Below, piece after piece: positions 24,240 to 35,407 of a stretch of DNA of 64,000 nt. Numbering within the stretch: position 1 is the stretch's first letter; each line of letters starts with the position of its first letter. The stretch is taken from positions 16,160,001 through 16,224,000 of the forward strand of contig OZ005606.1 in NCBI GenBank assembly GCA_963930655.1, given 5' to 3'. The position numbers and the translations under genes are program-made. The stretch is from Myrica gale (Eukaryota; Streptophyta; Magnoliopsida; Fagales; Myricaceae). The notes beneath the pieces are model-generated. The model was given only the letters and a program-made list of their open reading frames with translations, made no database searches and was not told the DNA's origin.

Positions 24240-24725
24240 GATACCATAATGATGAAGAAAATGAAACAAATAGATAATTGGAATAGTTTAGACCAAAATA
24301 TTAATTCAAAATATTCAAAATTATTTTCTTTGAAGATTGGATACCTTGAGGACGGAGAAGATATGGTGTTTAGACATAAATATTAATGCAAAATCATCCA
24401 AATAAATTTATTTGAAAGTTCGATGCCTTTGTGAAGAAGAAATTAATCAAATTGATCGTCGGTAGAGTTTTAGAACATAATATAAATGCAAAATCGTCCA
24501 TATTAATTAGTTTATAAATTAGAAACAGTCGGGATAAAGAAACTGAAGCAAATAGAAAAAATGGAAGAGTTTTAAAACAAAACGTAAATGCAAAGTCCTC
24601 AATATTAACAAGTTTGCAAATTTGATACCATAGTGACGAAGAAAATGAAGCGAATAATTCAATCGAAGAGTATTTTAAACGAAACATAAATGTAAAATCG
24701 TAAGTATTAATTAGTTTGCAAATTA
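24240..24725 (+). repeat. Isolated H-type monomer in the left half
   Basis: This copy carries the H-type markers GAACATAATATAAATG, AAAGTCCTCAATATT and GAATAATTCAATCG. These are otherwise confined to the part of the window right of about 34.9 kb. Its last subunit has GAGTATTTTAAACG, the form usual among its neighbours, so it looks mosaic. It also has its own changes, such as AGAAACAGTCGGG and TTTATAAATTAG. Confidence 0.85.
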
Positions 24726-27153
24726 GATACCATAATGATGAAGAGAATGAAACAAAAAGATAATTGGAATAGTTTAGACCAAAATATTAATTCAAAATAG
24801 TCAAAATTATTTTCTTTGAAGATTAGTTAGCTTGAGGACGGAGAAGATATGGTGTTTAGACAAAAATATTAACGCAAAATCAACCAAATAAATTTATTTG
24901 AAAGTTCGATACCTTAGTGAAGAAGAAATTAATCAATTTGATCGTCGGTAGAGTTTTAGACCTTAATATAAATGCAAAATCGTCCATATTAATTAGTTTA
25001 AAAATTAGAAACCGTCGTGATAAAGAAACTGAAGCAAATAGAAAAAATGGAAGAGTTTTAAAACAAAACGTAAATGCAAAGTCATCAATATTAACAAGTT
25101 TGCAAATTTGATACCATAGTGACGAAGAAAATGAAGCGAATAAATCAATCGAAGAGTATTTTAAACGAAACATAAATGTAAAATCGTAAGTATTAATTAG
25201 TTTGCAAATTAGATACCATAATGATGAAGAGAATGAAACAAAAAGATAATTGGAATAGTTTAGACCAAAATATTAATTCAAAATAGTCAAAATTATTTTC
25301 TTTGAAGATTAGTTAGCTTGAGGACGGAGAAGATATGGTGTTTAGACAAAAATATTAACGCAAAATCAACCAAATAAATTTATTTGAATGTTCGATACCT
25401 TAGTGAAGAAGAAATTAATCAAATTGATCGTCGGTAGAGTTTTAGACCTTATATAAATGCAAAATCGTCCATATTAATTAGTTTAAAAATTAGAAACCGT
25501 CGTGATAAAGACACTGAAGCAAATCGAAAAAATGGAAGAGTTTTAAAACAAAACGTAAATGCAAAGTCATCAATATTAACAAGTTTGCAAATTTGATACC
25601 ATGGTGACGAAGAAAATGAAGCGAATAAATCAATCGAAGAGTATTTTAAACGAAACATAAATGTAAAATCGTAAGTATTAATTAGTTTGCAAATTAGATA
25701 CCATAATGATGAAGAGAATGAAACAAAAAGATAATTGGAATAGTTTAGACCAAAATATTAATTCAAAATAGTCAAAATTATTTTCTTTGAAGATTAGTTA
25801 GCTTGAGGACGGAGAAGATATGGTGTTTAGACAAAAATATTAACGCAAAATCAACCAAATAAATTTATTTGAATGTTCGATACCTTAGTGAAGAAGAAAT
25901 TAATCAAATTGATCGTCGGTAGAGTTTTAGACCTTATATAAATGCAAAATCGTCCATATTAATTAGTTTAAAAATTAGAAACCGTCGTGATAAAGACACT
26001 GAAGCAAATCGAAAAAATGGAAGAGTTTTAAAACAAAACGTAAATGCAAAGTCATCAATATTAACAAGTTTGCAAATTTGATACCATGGTGACGAAGAAA
26101 ATGAAGCGAATAAATCAATCGAAGAGTATTTTAAACGAAACATAAATGTAAAATCGTAAGTATTAATTAGTTTGCAAATTAGATACCATAATGATGAAGA
26201 GAATGAAACAAATAGATAATTGGAATAGTTTAGACCAAAATATGAATTCAAAATAGTCGAAATTATTTTCTTTGAAGATTAGTTAGCTTGAGGACGGAGA
26301 AGATATGGTGTTTAGACAAAAATATTAACGCAAAATCAACCAAATAAATTTATTTGAAAGTTCGATACCTTAGTGAAGAAGAAATTAATCAATTTGATCG
26401 TCGGTAGAGTTTTAGACCTTAATATAAATGCAAAATCGTCCATATTAATTAGTTTAAAAATTAGAAACCGTCCTGATAAAGAAACTGAAGCAAATAGAAA
26501 AAATGGAAGAGTTTTAAAACAAAACGTAAATGCAAAGTCATCAATATTAACAAGTTTGCAAATTTGATACCATAGTGACGAAGAAAATGAAGCGAATAAA
26601 TCAATCGAAGAGTATTTTAAACGAAACATAAATGTAAAATCGTAAGTATTAATTAGTTTGCAAATTAGATACCATAATGATGAAGAGAATGAAACAAAAA
26701 GATAATTGGAATAGTTTAGACCAAAATATTAATTCAAAATAGTCGAAATTATTTTCTTTGAAGATTAGTTAGCTTGAGGACGGAGAAGATATGGTGTTTA
26801 GACAAAAATATTAACGCAAAATCAACCAAATAAATTTATTTGAAAGTTCGATACCTTAGTGAAGAAGAAATTAATCAATTTGATCGTCGGTAGAGTTTTA
26901 GACCTTAATATAAATGCAAAATCGTCCATATTAACTAGTTTAAAAATTAGAAACCGTCGTGATAAAGAAACTGAAGCAAATAGAAAAAATGGAAGAGTTT
27001 TAAAACAAAACGTAAATGCAAAGTCATCAATATTAACAAGTTTGCAAATTTGATACCATAGTGACGAAGAAAATGAAGCGAATAAATCAATCGAAGAGTA
27101 TTTTAAACGAAACATAAATGTAAAATATGAAGTATTAATTAGTTTGCAAATTA
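24726..27153 (+). repeat. Mixed 486/485-bp monomers with a tandem S-monomer duplication
   Basis: Monomers start at 24726, 25212, 25697, 26182 and 26668. The S copies at 25212 and 25697 are adjacent, and both carry GATACCATGGTGACG near 25600 and 26085, a base change seen nowhere else in the window. They therefore arose by a single-monomer tandem duplication. Monomer 26182 has a private ATATGAATTC in subunit A and GTCCTGATAAAG in D. Confidence 0.85.
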
Positions 27154-30100
27154 GATACCATAATGATGAAGAGAATGAAACAAAAAGATAATTGGAATAG
27201 TTTAGACCAAAATATTAATTCAAAATAGTCAAAATTATTTTCTTTGAAGATTAGTTAGCTTGAGGACGGAGAAGATATGGTGTTTAGACAAAAATATTAA
27301 TGAAAAATCAACCAAATAAATTTATTTGAAAGTTCGATACCTTAGTGAAGAAGAAATTAATCAAATTGATCGTCGGTAGAGTTTTAGACCTTATATAAAT
27401 GCAAAATCGTCCATATTAATTAGTTTAAAAATTAGAAACCGTCGTGATAAAGACACTGAAGCAAATCGAAAAAATGGAAGAGTTTTAAAACAAAACGTAA
27501 ATGCAAAGTCATCAATATTAACAAGTTTGCAAATTTGATACCATAGTGACGAAGAAAATGAAGCGAATAAATCAATCGAAGAGTTTTTTAAACGAAACAT
27601 AAATGTAAAATCGTAAGTATTAATTAGTTTGCAAATTAGATACCATAATGATGAAGAGAATGAAACAAAAAGATAATTGGAATAGTTTAGACCAAAATAT
27701 TAATTCAAAATAGTCAAAATTATTTTCTTTGAAGATTAGTTAGCTTGAGGACGGAGAAGATATGGTGTTTAGACAAAAATATTAACGCAAAATCAACCAA
27801 ATAAATTTATTTGAATGTTCGATACCTTAGTGAAGAAGAAATTAATCAAATTGATCGTCGGTAGAGTTTTAGACCTTATATAAATGCAAAAGCGTCCATG
27901 TTAATTAGTTTAAAAATTAAAAACCGTCGTGATAAAGACACTGAAGCAAATCGAAAAAATGGAAGAGTTTTAAAACAAAACGTAAATGCAAAGTCATCAA
28001 TATTAACAAGTTTGCAAATTTGATACCATAGTGACGAAGAAAATGAAGCGAATAAATCAATCGAAGAGTATTTTAAACGAAACATAAATGTAAAATCGTA
28101 AGTATTAATTAGTTTGCAAATTAGATACCATAATGATGAAGAGAATGAAACAAAAAGATAATTGGAATAGTTTAGACCAAAATATTAATTCAAAATAGTC
28201 GAAATTATTTTCTTTGAAGATTAGTTAGCTTGAGGACGGAGAAGATATGGTGTTTAGACAAAAATATTAACGCAAAATCAACCAAATAAATTTATTTGAA
28301 AGTTCGATACCTTAGTGAAGAAGAAATTAATCAATTTGATCGTCGGTAGAGTTTTAGACCTTAATATAAATGCAAAATCGTCCATATTAACTAGTTTAAA
28401 AATTAGAAACCGTCGTGATAAAGACACTGAAGCAAATCGAAAAAATGGAAGAGTTTTAAAACAAAACGTAAATGCAAAGTCATCAATATTAACAAGTTTG
28501 CAAATTTGATACCATAGTGACGAAGAAAATGAAGCGAATAAATCAATCGAAGAGTTTTTTAAACGAAACATAAATGTAAAATCGTAAGTATTAATTAGTT
28601 TGCAAATTAGATACCATAATGATGAAGAGAATGAAACAAAAAGATAATTGGAATAGTTTAGACCAAAATATTAATTCAAAATAGTCAAAATTATTTTCTT
28701 TGAAGATTAGTTAGCTTGAGGACGGAGAAGATATGGTGTTTAGACAAAAATATTAACGCAAAATCAACCAAATAAATTTATTTGAATGTTCGATACCTTA
28801 GTGAAGAAGAAATTAATCAAATTGATCGTCGGTAGAGTTTTAGACCTTATATAAATGCAAAAGCGTCCATATTAATTAGTTTAAAAATTAAAAACCGTCG
28901 TGATAAAGACACTGAAGCAAATCGAAAAAATGGAAGAGTTTTAAAACAAAACGTAAATGCAAAGTCATCAATATTAACAAGTTTGCAAATTTGATACCAT
29001 AGTGACGAAGAAAATGAAGCGAATAAATCAATCGAAGAGTATTTTAAACGAAACATAAATGTAAAATCGTAAGTATTAATTAGTTTGCAAATTAGATACC
29101 ATAATGATGAAGAGAATGAAACAAAAAGATAATTGGAATAGTTTAGACCAAAATATTAATTCAAAATAGTCGAAATTATTTTCTTTGAAGATTAGTTAGC
29201 TTGAGGACGGAGAAGATATGGTGTTTAGACAAAAATATTAACGCAAAATCAACCAAATAAATTTATTTGAAAGTTCGATACCTTAGTGAAGAAGAAATTA
29301 ATCAATTTGATCGTCGGTAGAGTTTTAGACCTTAATATAAATGCAAAATCGTCCATATTAACTAGTTTAAAAATTAGAAACCGTCGTGATAAAGAAACTG
29401 AAGCAAATAGAAAAAAATGGAAGAGTTTTAAAACAAAACGTAAATGCAAAGTCATCAATATTAACAAGTTTGCAAATTTGATACCATAGTGACGAAGAAA
29501 ATGAAGCGAATAAATCAATCGAAGAGTATTTTAAACGAAACATAAATGTAAAATCGTAAGTATTAATTAGTTTGCAAATTAGATACCATAATGATGAAGA
29601 GAATGAAACAAAAAGATAATTGGAATAGTTTAGACCAAAATATTAATTCAAAATAGTCAAAATTATTTTCTTTGAAGATTAGTTAGCTTGAGGACGGAGA
29701 AGATATGGTGTTTAGACAAAAATATTAATGAAAAATCAACCAAATAAATTTATTTGAAAGTTCGATACCTTAGTGAAGAAGAAATTAATCAAATTGATCG
29801 TCGGTAGAGTTTTAGACCTTATATAAATGCAAAATCGTCCATATTAATTAGTTTAAAATTTAGAAACCGTCGTGATAAAGACACTGAAGCAAATCGAAAA
29901 AATGGAAGAGTTTTAAAACAAAACGTAAATGCAAAGTCATCAATATTAACAAGTTTGCAAATTTGATACCATAGTGACGAAGAAAATGAAGCGAATAAAT
30001 CAATCGAAGAGTTTTTTAAACGAAACATAAATGTAAAATCGTAAGTATTAATTAGTTTGCAAATTAGATACCATAATGATGAAGAGAATGAAACAAAAAG

Positions 30101-32008
30101 ATAATTGGAATAGTTTAGACCAAAATATTAATTCAAAATAGTCAAAATTATTTTCTTTGAAGATTAGTTAGCTTGAGGACGGAGAAGATATGGTGTTTAG
30201 ACAAAAATATTAACGCAAAATCAACCAAATAAATTTATTTGAATGTTCGATACCTTAGTGAAGAAGAAATTAATCAAATTGATCGTCGGTAGAGTTTTAG
30301 ACCTTATATAAATGCAAAAGCGTCCATATTAATTAGTTTAAAAATTAAAAACCGTCGTGATAAAGACACTGAAGCAAATCGAAAAAATGGAAGAGTTTTA
30401 AAACAAAACGTAAATGCAAAGTCATCAATATTAACAAGTTTGCAAATTTGATACCATAGTGACGAAGAAAATGAAGCGAATAAATCAATCGAAGAGTATT
30501 TTAAACGAAACATAAATGTAAAATCGTAAGTATTAATTAGTTTGCAAATTAGATACCATAATGATGAAGAGAATGAAACAAAAAGATAATTGGAATAGTT
30601 TAGACCAAAATATTAATTCAAAATAGTCAAAATTATTTTCTTTGAAGATTAGTTAGCTTGAGGACGGAGAAGATATGGTGTTTAGACAAAAATATTAACG
30701 CAAAATCAACCAAATAAATTTATTTGAAAGTTCGATACCTTAGTGAAGAAGAAATTAATCAATTTGATCGTCGGTAGAGTTTTAGACCTTAATATAAATG
30801 CAAAATCGTCCATATTAACTAGTTTAAAAATTAGAAACCGTCGTGATAAAGACACTGAAGCAAATCGAAAAAATGGAAGAGTTTTAAAACAAAACGTAAA
30901 TGCAAAGTCATCAATATTAACAAGTTTGCAAATTTGATACCATAGTGACGAAGAAAATGAAGCGAATAAATCAATCGAAGAGTTTTTTAAACGAAACATA
31001 AATGTAAAATCGTAAGTATTAATTAGTTTGCAAATTAGATACCATAATGATGAAGAGAATGAAACAAAAAGATAATTGGAATAGTTTAGACCAAAATATT
31101 AATTCAAAATAGTCAAAATTATTTTCTTTGAAGATTAGTTAGCTTGAGGACGGAGAAGATATGGTGTTTAGACAAAAATATTAACGCAAAATCAACCAAA
31201 TAAATTTATTTGAATGTTCGATACCTTAGTGAAGAAGAAATTAATCAAATTGATCGTCGGTAGAGTTTTAGACCTTATATAAATGCAAAAGCGTCCATAT
31301 TAATTAGTTTAAAAATTAAAAACCGTCGTGATAAAGACACTGAAGCAAATCGAAAAAATGGAAGAGTTTTAAAACAAAACGTAAATGCAAAGTCATCAAT
31401 ATTAACAAGTTTGCAAATTTGATACCATAGTGACGAAGAAAATGAAGCGAATAAATCAATCGAAGAGTATTTTAAACGAAACATAAATGTAAAATCGTAA
31501 GTATTAATTAGTTTGCAAATTAGATACCATAATGATGAAGAGAATGAAACAAAAAGATAATTGGAATAGTTTAGACCAAAATATTAATTCAAAATAGTCG
31601 AAATTATTTTCTTTGAAGATTAGTTAGCTTGAGGACGGAGAAGATATGGTGTTTAGACAAAAATATTAACGCAAAATCAACCAAATAAATTTATTTGAAA
31701 GTTCGATACCTTAGTGAAGAAGAAATTAATCAATTTGATCGTCGGTAGAGTTTTAGACCTTAATATAAATGCAAAATCGTCCATATTAACTAGTTTAAAA
31801 ATTAGAAACCGTCGTGATAAAGACACTGAAGCAAATCGAAAAAATGGAAGAGTTTTAAAACAAAACGTAAATGCAAAGTCATCAATATTAACAAGTTTGC
31901 AAATTTGATACCATAGTGACGAAGAAAATGAAGCGAATAAACCAATCGAAGAGTTTTTTAAACGAAACATAAATGTAAAATCGTAAGTATTAATTAGTTT
32001 GCAAATTA
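27154..32008 (+). repeat. Pentameric higher-order repeat, 2428 bp, 2 copies
   Basis: Monomers 27154, 27639, 28124, 28610 and 29095 match 29582, 30067, 30552, 31038 and 31523. The first of each shares ATTAATGAAAAATC in subunit B (near 27296 and 29724). The second and fourth share AAAAGCGTCC in subunit C and AAATTAAAAACCG. Inside the pentamer an older dimer rhythm (486/485) is still visible. Monomer 29095 has one extra A in the A-run of subunit D, making it 487 bp. Confidence 0.86.
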
Positions 32009-32493
32009 GATACCATAATGATGAAGAGAATGAAACAAAAAGATAATTGGAATAGTTTAGACCAAAATATTAATTCAAAATAGTCAAAATTATTTTCTTT
32101 GAAGATTAGTTAGCTTGAGGACGGAGAAGATATGGTGTTTAGACAAAAATATTAACGCAAAATCAACCAAATAAATTTATTTGAAAGTTCGATACCTTAG
32201 TGAAGAAGAAATTAATCAATTTGATCGTCGGTAGAGTTTTAGACCTTAATATAAATGCAAAATCGTCCATATTAACTAGTTTAAAAATTAGAAACCGTCG
32301 TGATAAAGACACTGAAGCAAATCGAAAAAATGGAAGAGTTTTAAAACAAAACGTAAATGCAAAGTCATCAATATTAACAAATTGCAAATTTGATACCATA
32401 GTGACGAAGAAAATGAAGCGAATAAATCAATCGAAGAGTTTTTTAAACGAAACATAAATGTAAAATCGTAAGTATTAATTAGTTTGCAAATTA
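32009..32493 (+). repeat. Single 485-bp monomer with a 1-bp loss in subunit D
   Basis: This copy resembles 30552 and 31523, with CATATTAACTAGTTTAAAA and GACACTGAAGCAAATCG. It reads AACAAATTGCAAATTTG where the others read AACAAGTTTGCAAATTTG. It is the last copy of the left-hand domain before the chimeric monomer at 32494. Confidence 0.82.
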
Positions 32494-32978
32494 GATACCA
32501 TAATGATGAAGAGAATGAAACAAAAAGATAATTGGAATAGTTTAGACCAAAATATTAATTCAAAATAGTCAAAATTATTTTCTTTGAAGATTAGTTAGCT
32601 TGAGGACGGAGAAGATATGGTGTTTAGACAAAAATATTAACGCAAAATCAACCAAATAAATTTATTTGAATGTTCGATACCTTAGTGAAGAAGAAATTAA
32701 TCAAATTGATCGTCGGTAGAGTTTTAGACCTTATATAAATGCAAAAGCGTCCACATTAAATAGTTTAAAAATTACAAACCGTCGTGATAAAGAAACTGAA
32801 GCAAATAGAAAAAATGGAAGAGTTTTAAAACAAAACGTAAATGCAAAGTCATCTATATTAACAAGTTTGCAAATTTGATACCATAGTGACGAAGAAAATG
32901 AAGCAAATAAATCAATCGAAGAGTTTTTTAAACGAAACATAAATGCAAAATCGTAAGTATTAATTAGTTTGCAAATTA
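32494..32978 (+). repeat. Chimeric monomer at a domain boundary
   Basis: The left part, through AAAAGCGTCCAC near 32751, matches the S-type copies at 28610-31038. The right part, from AAATTACAAACCG onward, matches the monomer at 20354, which shares ATTACAAACC and GAAGCAAATAAATC. The next monomer, 32979, is a T type like 20840 with GACGATGAAAATG and GATAATTTGAATAG. This is a recombination join between two array segments. Confidence 0.8.
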
Positions 32979-33948
32979 GATACCATAGTGACGATGAAAA
33001 TGAAACAAATAGATAATTTGAATAGTTTAGACCAAAATATTAATTCAAAATATTCAAAATTATTTTCTTTGAAGATTAGTTAGCTTGAGGACGGAGAAGA
33101 TATGGTGTTTAGACAAAAATATTAACGCAAAATCATCCAAATAAATTTATTTGAAAGTTCGATACCTTAGTGAAGAAGAAATTAATCAAATTGATCGTCG
33201 GTAGAGTTTTAGACCTCATTATAAATGCAAAATTGTACATATTAAATATTTTAAAAATTAGAAACCGTTGTGATAAAGAAACTGAAGCAAAGAGATCGAT
33301 GGAAGAGTTTTAAAACAAAACGTAAATGCAAAGTCGTCAATTTTAACAAGTTTGCAAATTTGATACCATAGTGACGAAGAAAACGAAGCGAATAAATCAA
33401 TCGAAGAGTTTTTTAAACGAAACATAAATGTAAAATCGTAAGTATTAATTAGTTTGCAAATTAGATACCATAGTGACGAAGAAAATTAAACAAATAGATA
33501 ATTGGAATAGTTTAGACCAAAATATTAATTCAAAATATTCAAAATTATTTTCTTTGAAGATTAGTTAGCTTGAGGACGGAGAAGATATGGTGTTTAGACA
33601 AAAATATTAACGCAAAATCAACCAAATAAATTTATTTGAAAGTTCGATACCTTTGTGAAGAAGAAATTAATCAAATTGATCGTCGGTAGAGTTTTAGACC
33701 TCATTATAAATGCAAAATTGTACATATTAAATATTTTCAAAATTAGAAACCGTTGTGATAAAGAAACTGAAGCAAAGAGATCGATTGAAGAGTTTTAAAA
33801 CAAAACGTAAATGCAAAGTCGTCAATTTTAACAAGTTTGCAAATTTGATACCATAGTGACGAAGAAAATGAAGCGAATAAATCAATCGAAGAGTTTTTTA
33901 AACGAAACATAAATGCAAAATCGTAAGTATTAATTAGTTTGCAAATTA
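32979..33948 (+). repeat. Two consecutive T-type monomers
   Basis: Starts are 32979 and 33464, each 485 bp. Both carry CTCATTATAAATG, AAATTGTACATATT, GAAACCGTTGTG and the T-type hexamer ATCGAT or ATCGATT in subunit D. This is the only place in the right half where two T monomers lie side by side. Confidence 0.85.
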
Positions 33949-34921
33949 GATACCATAGTGACGAAGAAAATTAAACAAATAGATAATTGGAATAGTTTAG
34001 ACCAAAATATTAATTCAAAATATTCAAAATTATTTTCTTTGAAGATTGGATACCTTGAGGACGGAGAAGATATGGTGTTTAGACAAAAATATTAATGCAA
34101 AATCTTCCAAATAAATTTATTTGAAAGTTCGATGCCTTTGTGAAGAAGAAATTAATCAAATTGATCGTCGGTAGAGTTTTAGAACTTAATATAAATGCAA
34201 AATCGTCCATATTAATTAGTTTAAAAATTAGAAACCGTCGGGATAAAGAAACTGAAGCAAATAGAAAAATAGAAGAGTTTTTAAAACAAAACGTAAATGC
34301 AAAGTCGTCAATATTAACTAGTTTGCAAATTTGATACCATAGTGACGAAGAAAATGAAGCGAATAAATCAATCGAAGAGTATTTTAAACGAAACATAAAT
34401 GTAAAATCGTAAGTATTAATTAGTTTGCAAATTAGATACCATAATGATGAAGAGAATGAAACAAAAAGATAATTGGAATAGTTTTGACCAAAATATTAAT
34501 TCAAAATAGTCAAAATTATTTTCTTTTGTAGATTAGTTAGCTTGAGGACGGAGAAGATATGGTGTTTAGACAAAAATATTAACGCAAAATCAACCAAATA
34601 AATTTATTTGAAAGTTCGATACCTTAGTGAAGAAGAAATTAATCAAATTGATCGTCGGTAGAGTTTTAGACCTTAATATAAATGCAAAATCGTCCATATT
34701 AATTAGTTTAAAAATTAGAAACCGTCGTGATAAAGAAACTGAAGCAAATAGAAAAAATGGAAGAGTTTTAAAACAAAACGTAAATGCAAAGTCATCAATA
34801 TTAACAAGTTTGCAAATTTGATACCATAGTGACGAAGAAAATGATGCTAATAAATCAATCGAAGAGTTTTTTAAACGAAACATAAATGCAAAATCGTAAG
34901 TATTAATTAGTTTGCAAATTA
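33949..34921 (+). repeat. V + W two-monomer cassette, copy 1 of 5
   Basis: The V monomer at 33949 (GAACTTAATATAAATG, AAAATAGAAGAGTTTTTAAAAC) is followed by a 487-bp W monomer at 34435 (TTTTGTAGATTAG). The same ordered pair recurs at 46097, 49500, 51931 and 60189, so it moves or duplicates as a unit within the array. Confidence 0.88.
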
Positions 34922-35407
34922 GATACCATAGTGACGAAGAAAATGAAACAAATAGATAATTGGAATAGTTTAGACCAAAATATTAATTCAAAATATTCAA
35001 AATTATTTTCTTTGAAGATTGGATACCTTGAGGACGGAGAAGATATGGTGTTTAGACAAAAATATTAATGCAAAATCATCCAAATAAATTTATTTGAAAG
35101 TTCGATGCCTTTGTGAAGAAGAAATTAATCAAATTGATCGACGGTAGAGTTTTAGAACATAATATAAATGCAAAATCGTCCATATTAATTAGTTTAAAAA
35201 TTAGAAACCGTCGGGATAAAGAAACTGAAGCAAATAGAAAAAATGGAAGAGTTTTAAAACAAAACGTAAATGCAAAGTCCTCAATATTAACAAGTTTGCA
35301 AATTTGATACCATAGTGACGAAGAAAATGAAGCGAATAAATCAATCGAAGAGTTTTTTAAACGAAACATAAATGTAAAATCGTAAGTATTAATTAGTTTG
35401 CAAATTA
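34922..35407 (+). repeat. H-type monomer preceding the tetramer block
   Basis: This copy has GAACATAAT and GTCCTCAAT but keeps GAATAAATCAATCG, as do 36379 and 38322. It also shares with those two a change in TTGATCGTCGG (GATCGACGG here and at 38322, GATCTACGG at 36379). It is therefore the same sub-lineage as the third monomer of the following tetramer. Confidence 0.82.

Noticed and set aside
24520-24540. CENP-B-box-like match around GTCGGG in some D subunits
   Set aside because: At least two of the nine essential positions disagree with the mammalian box, so it is not a credible CENP-B site.
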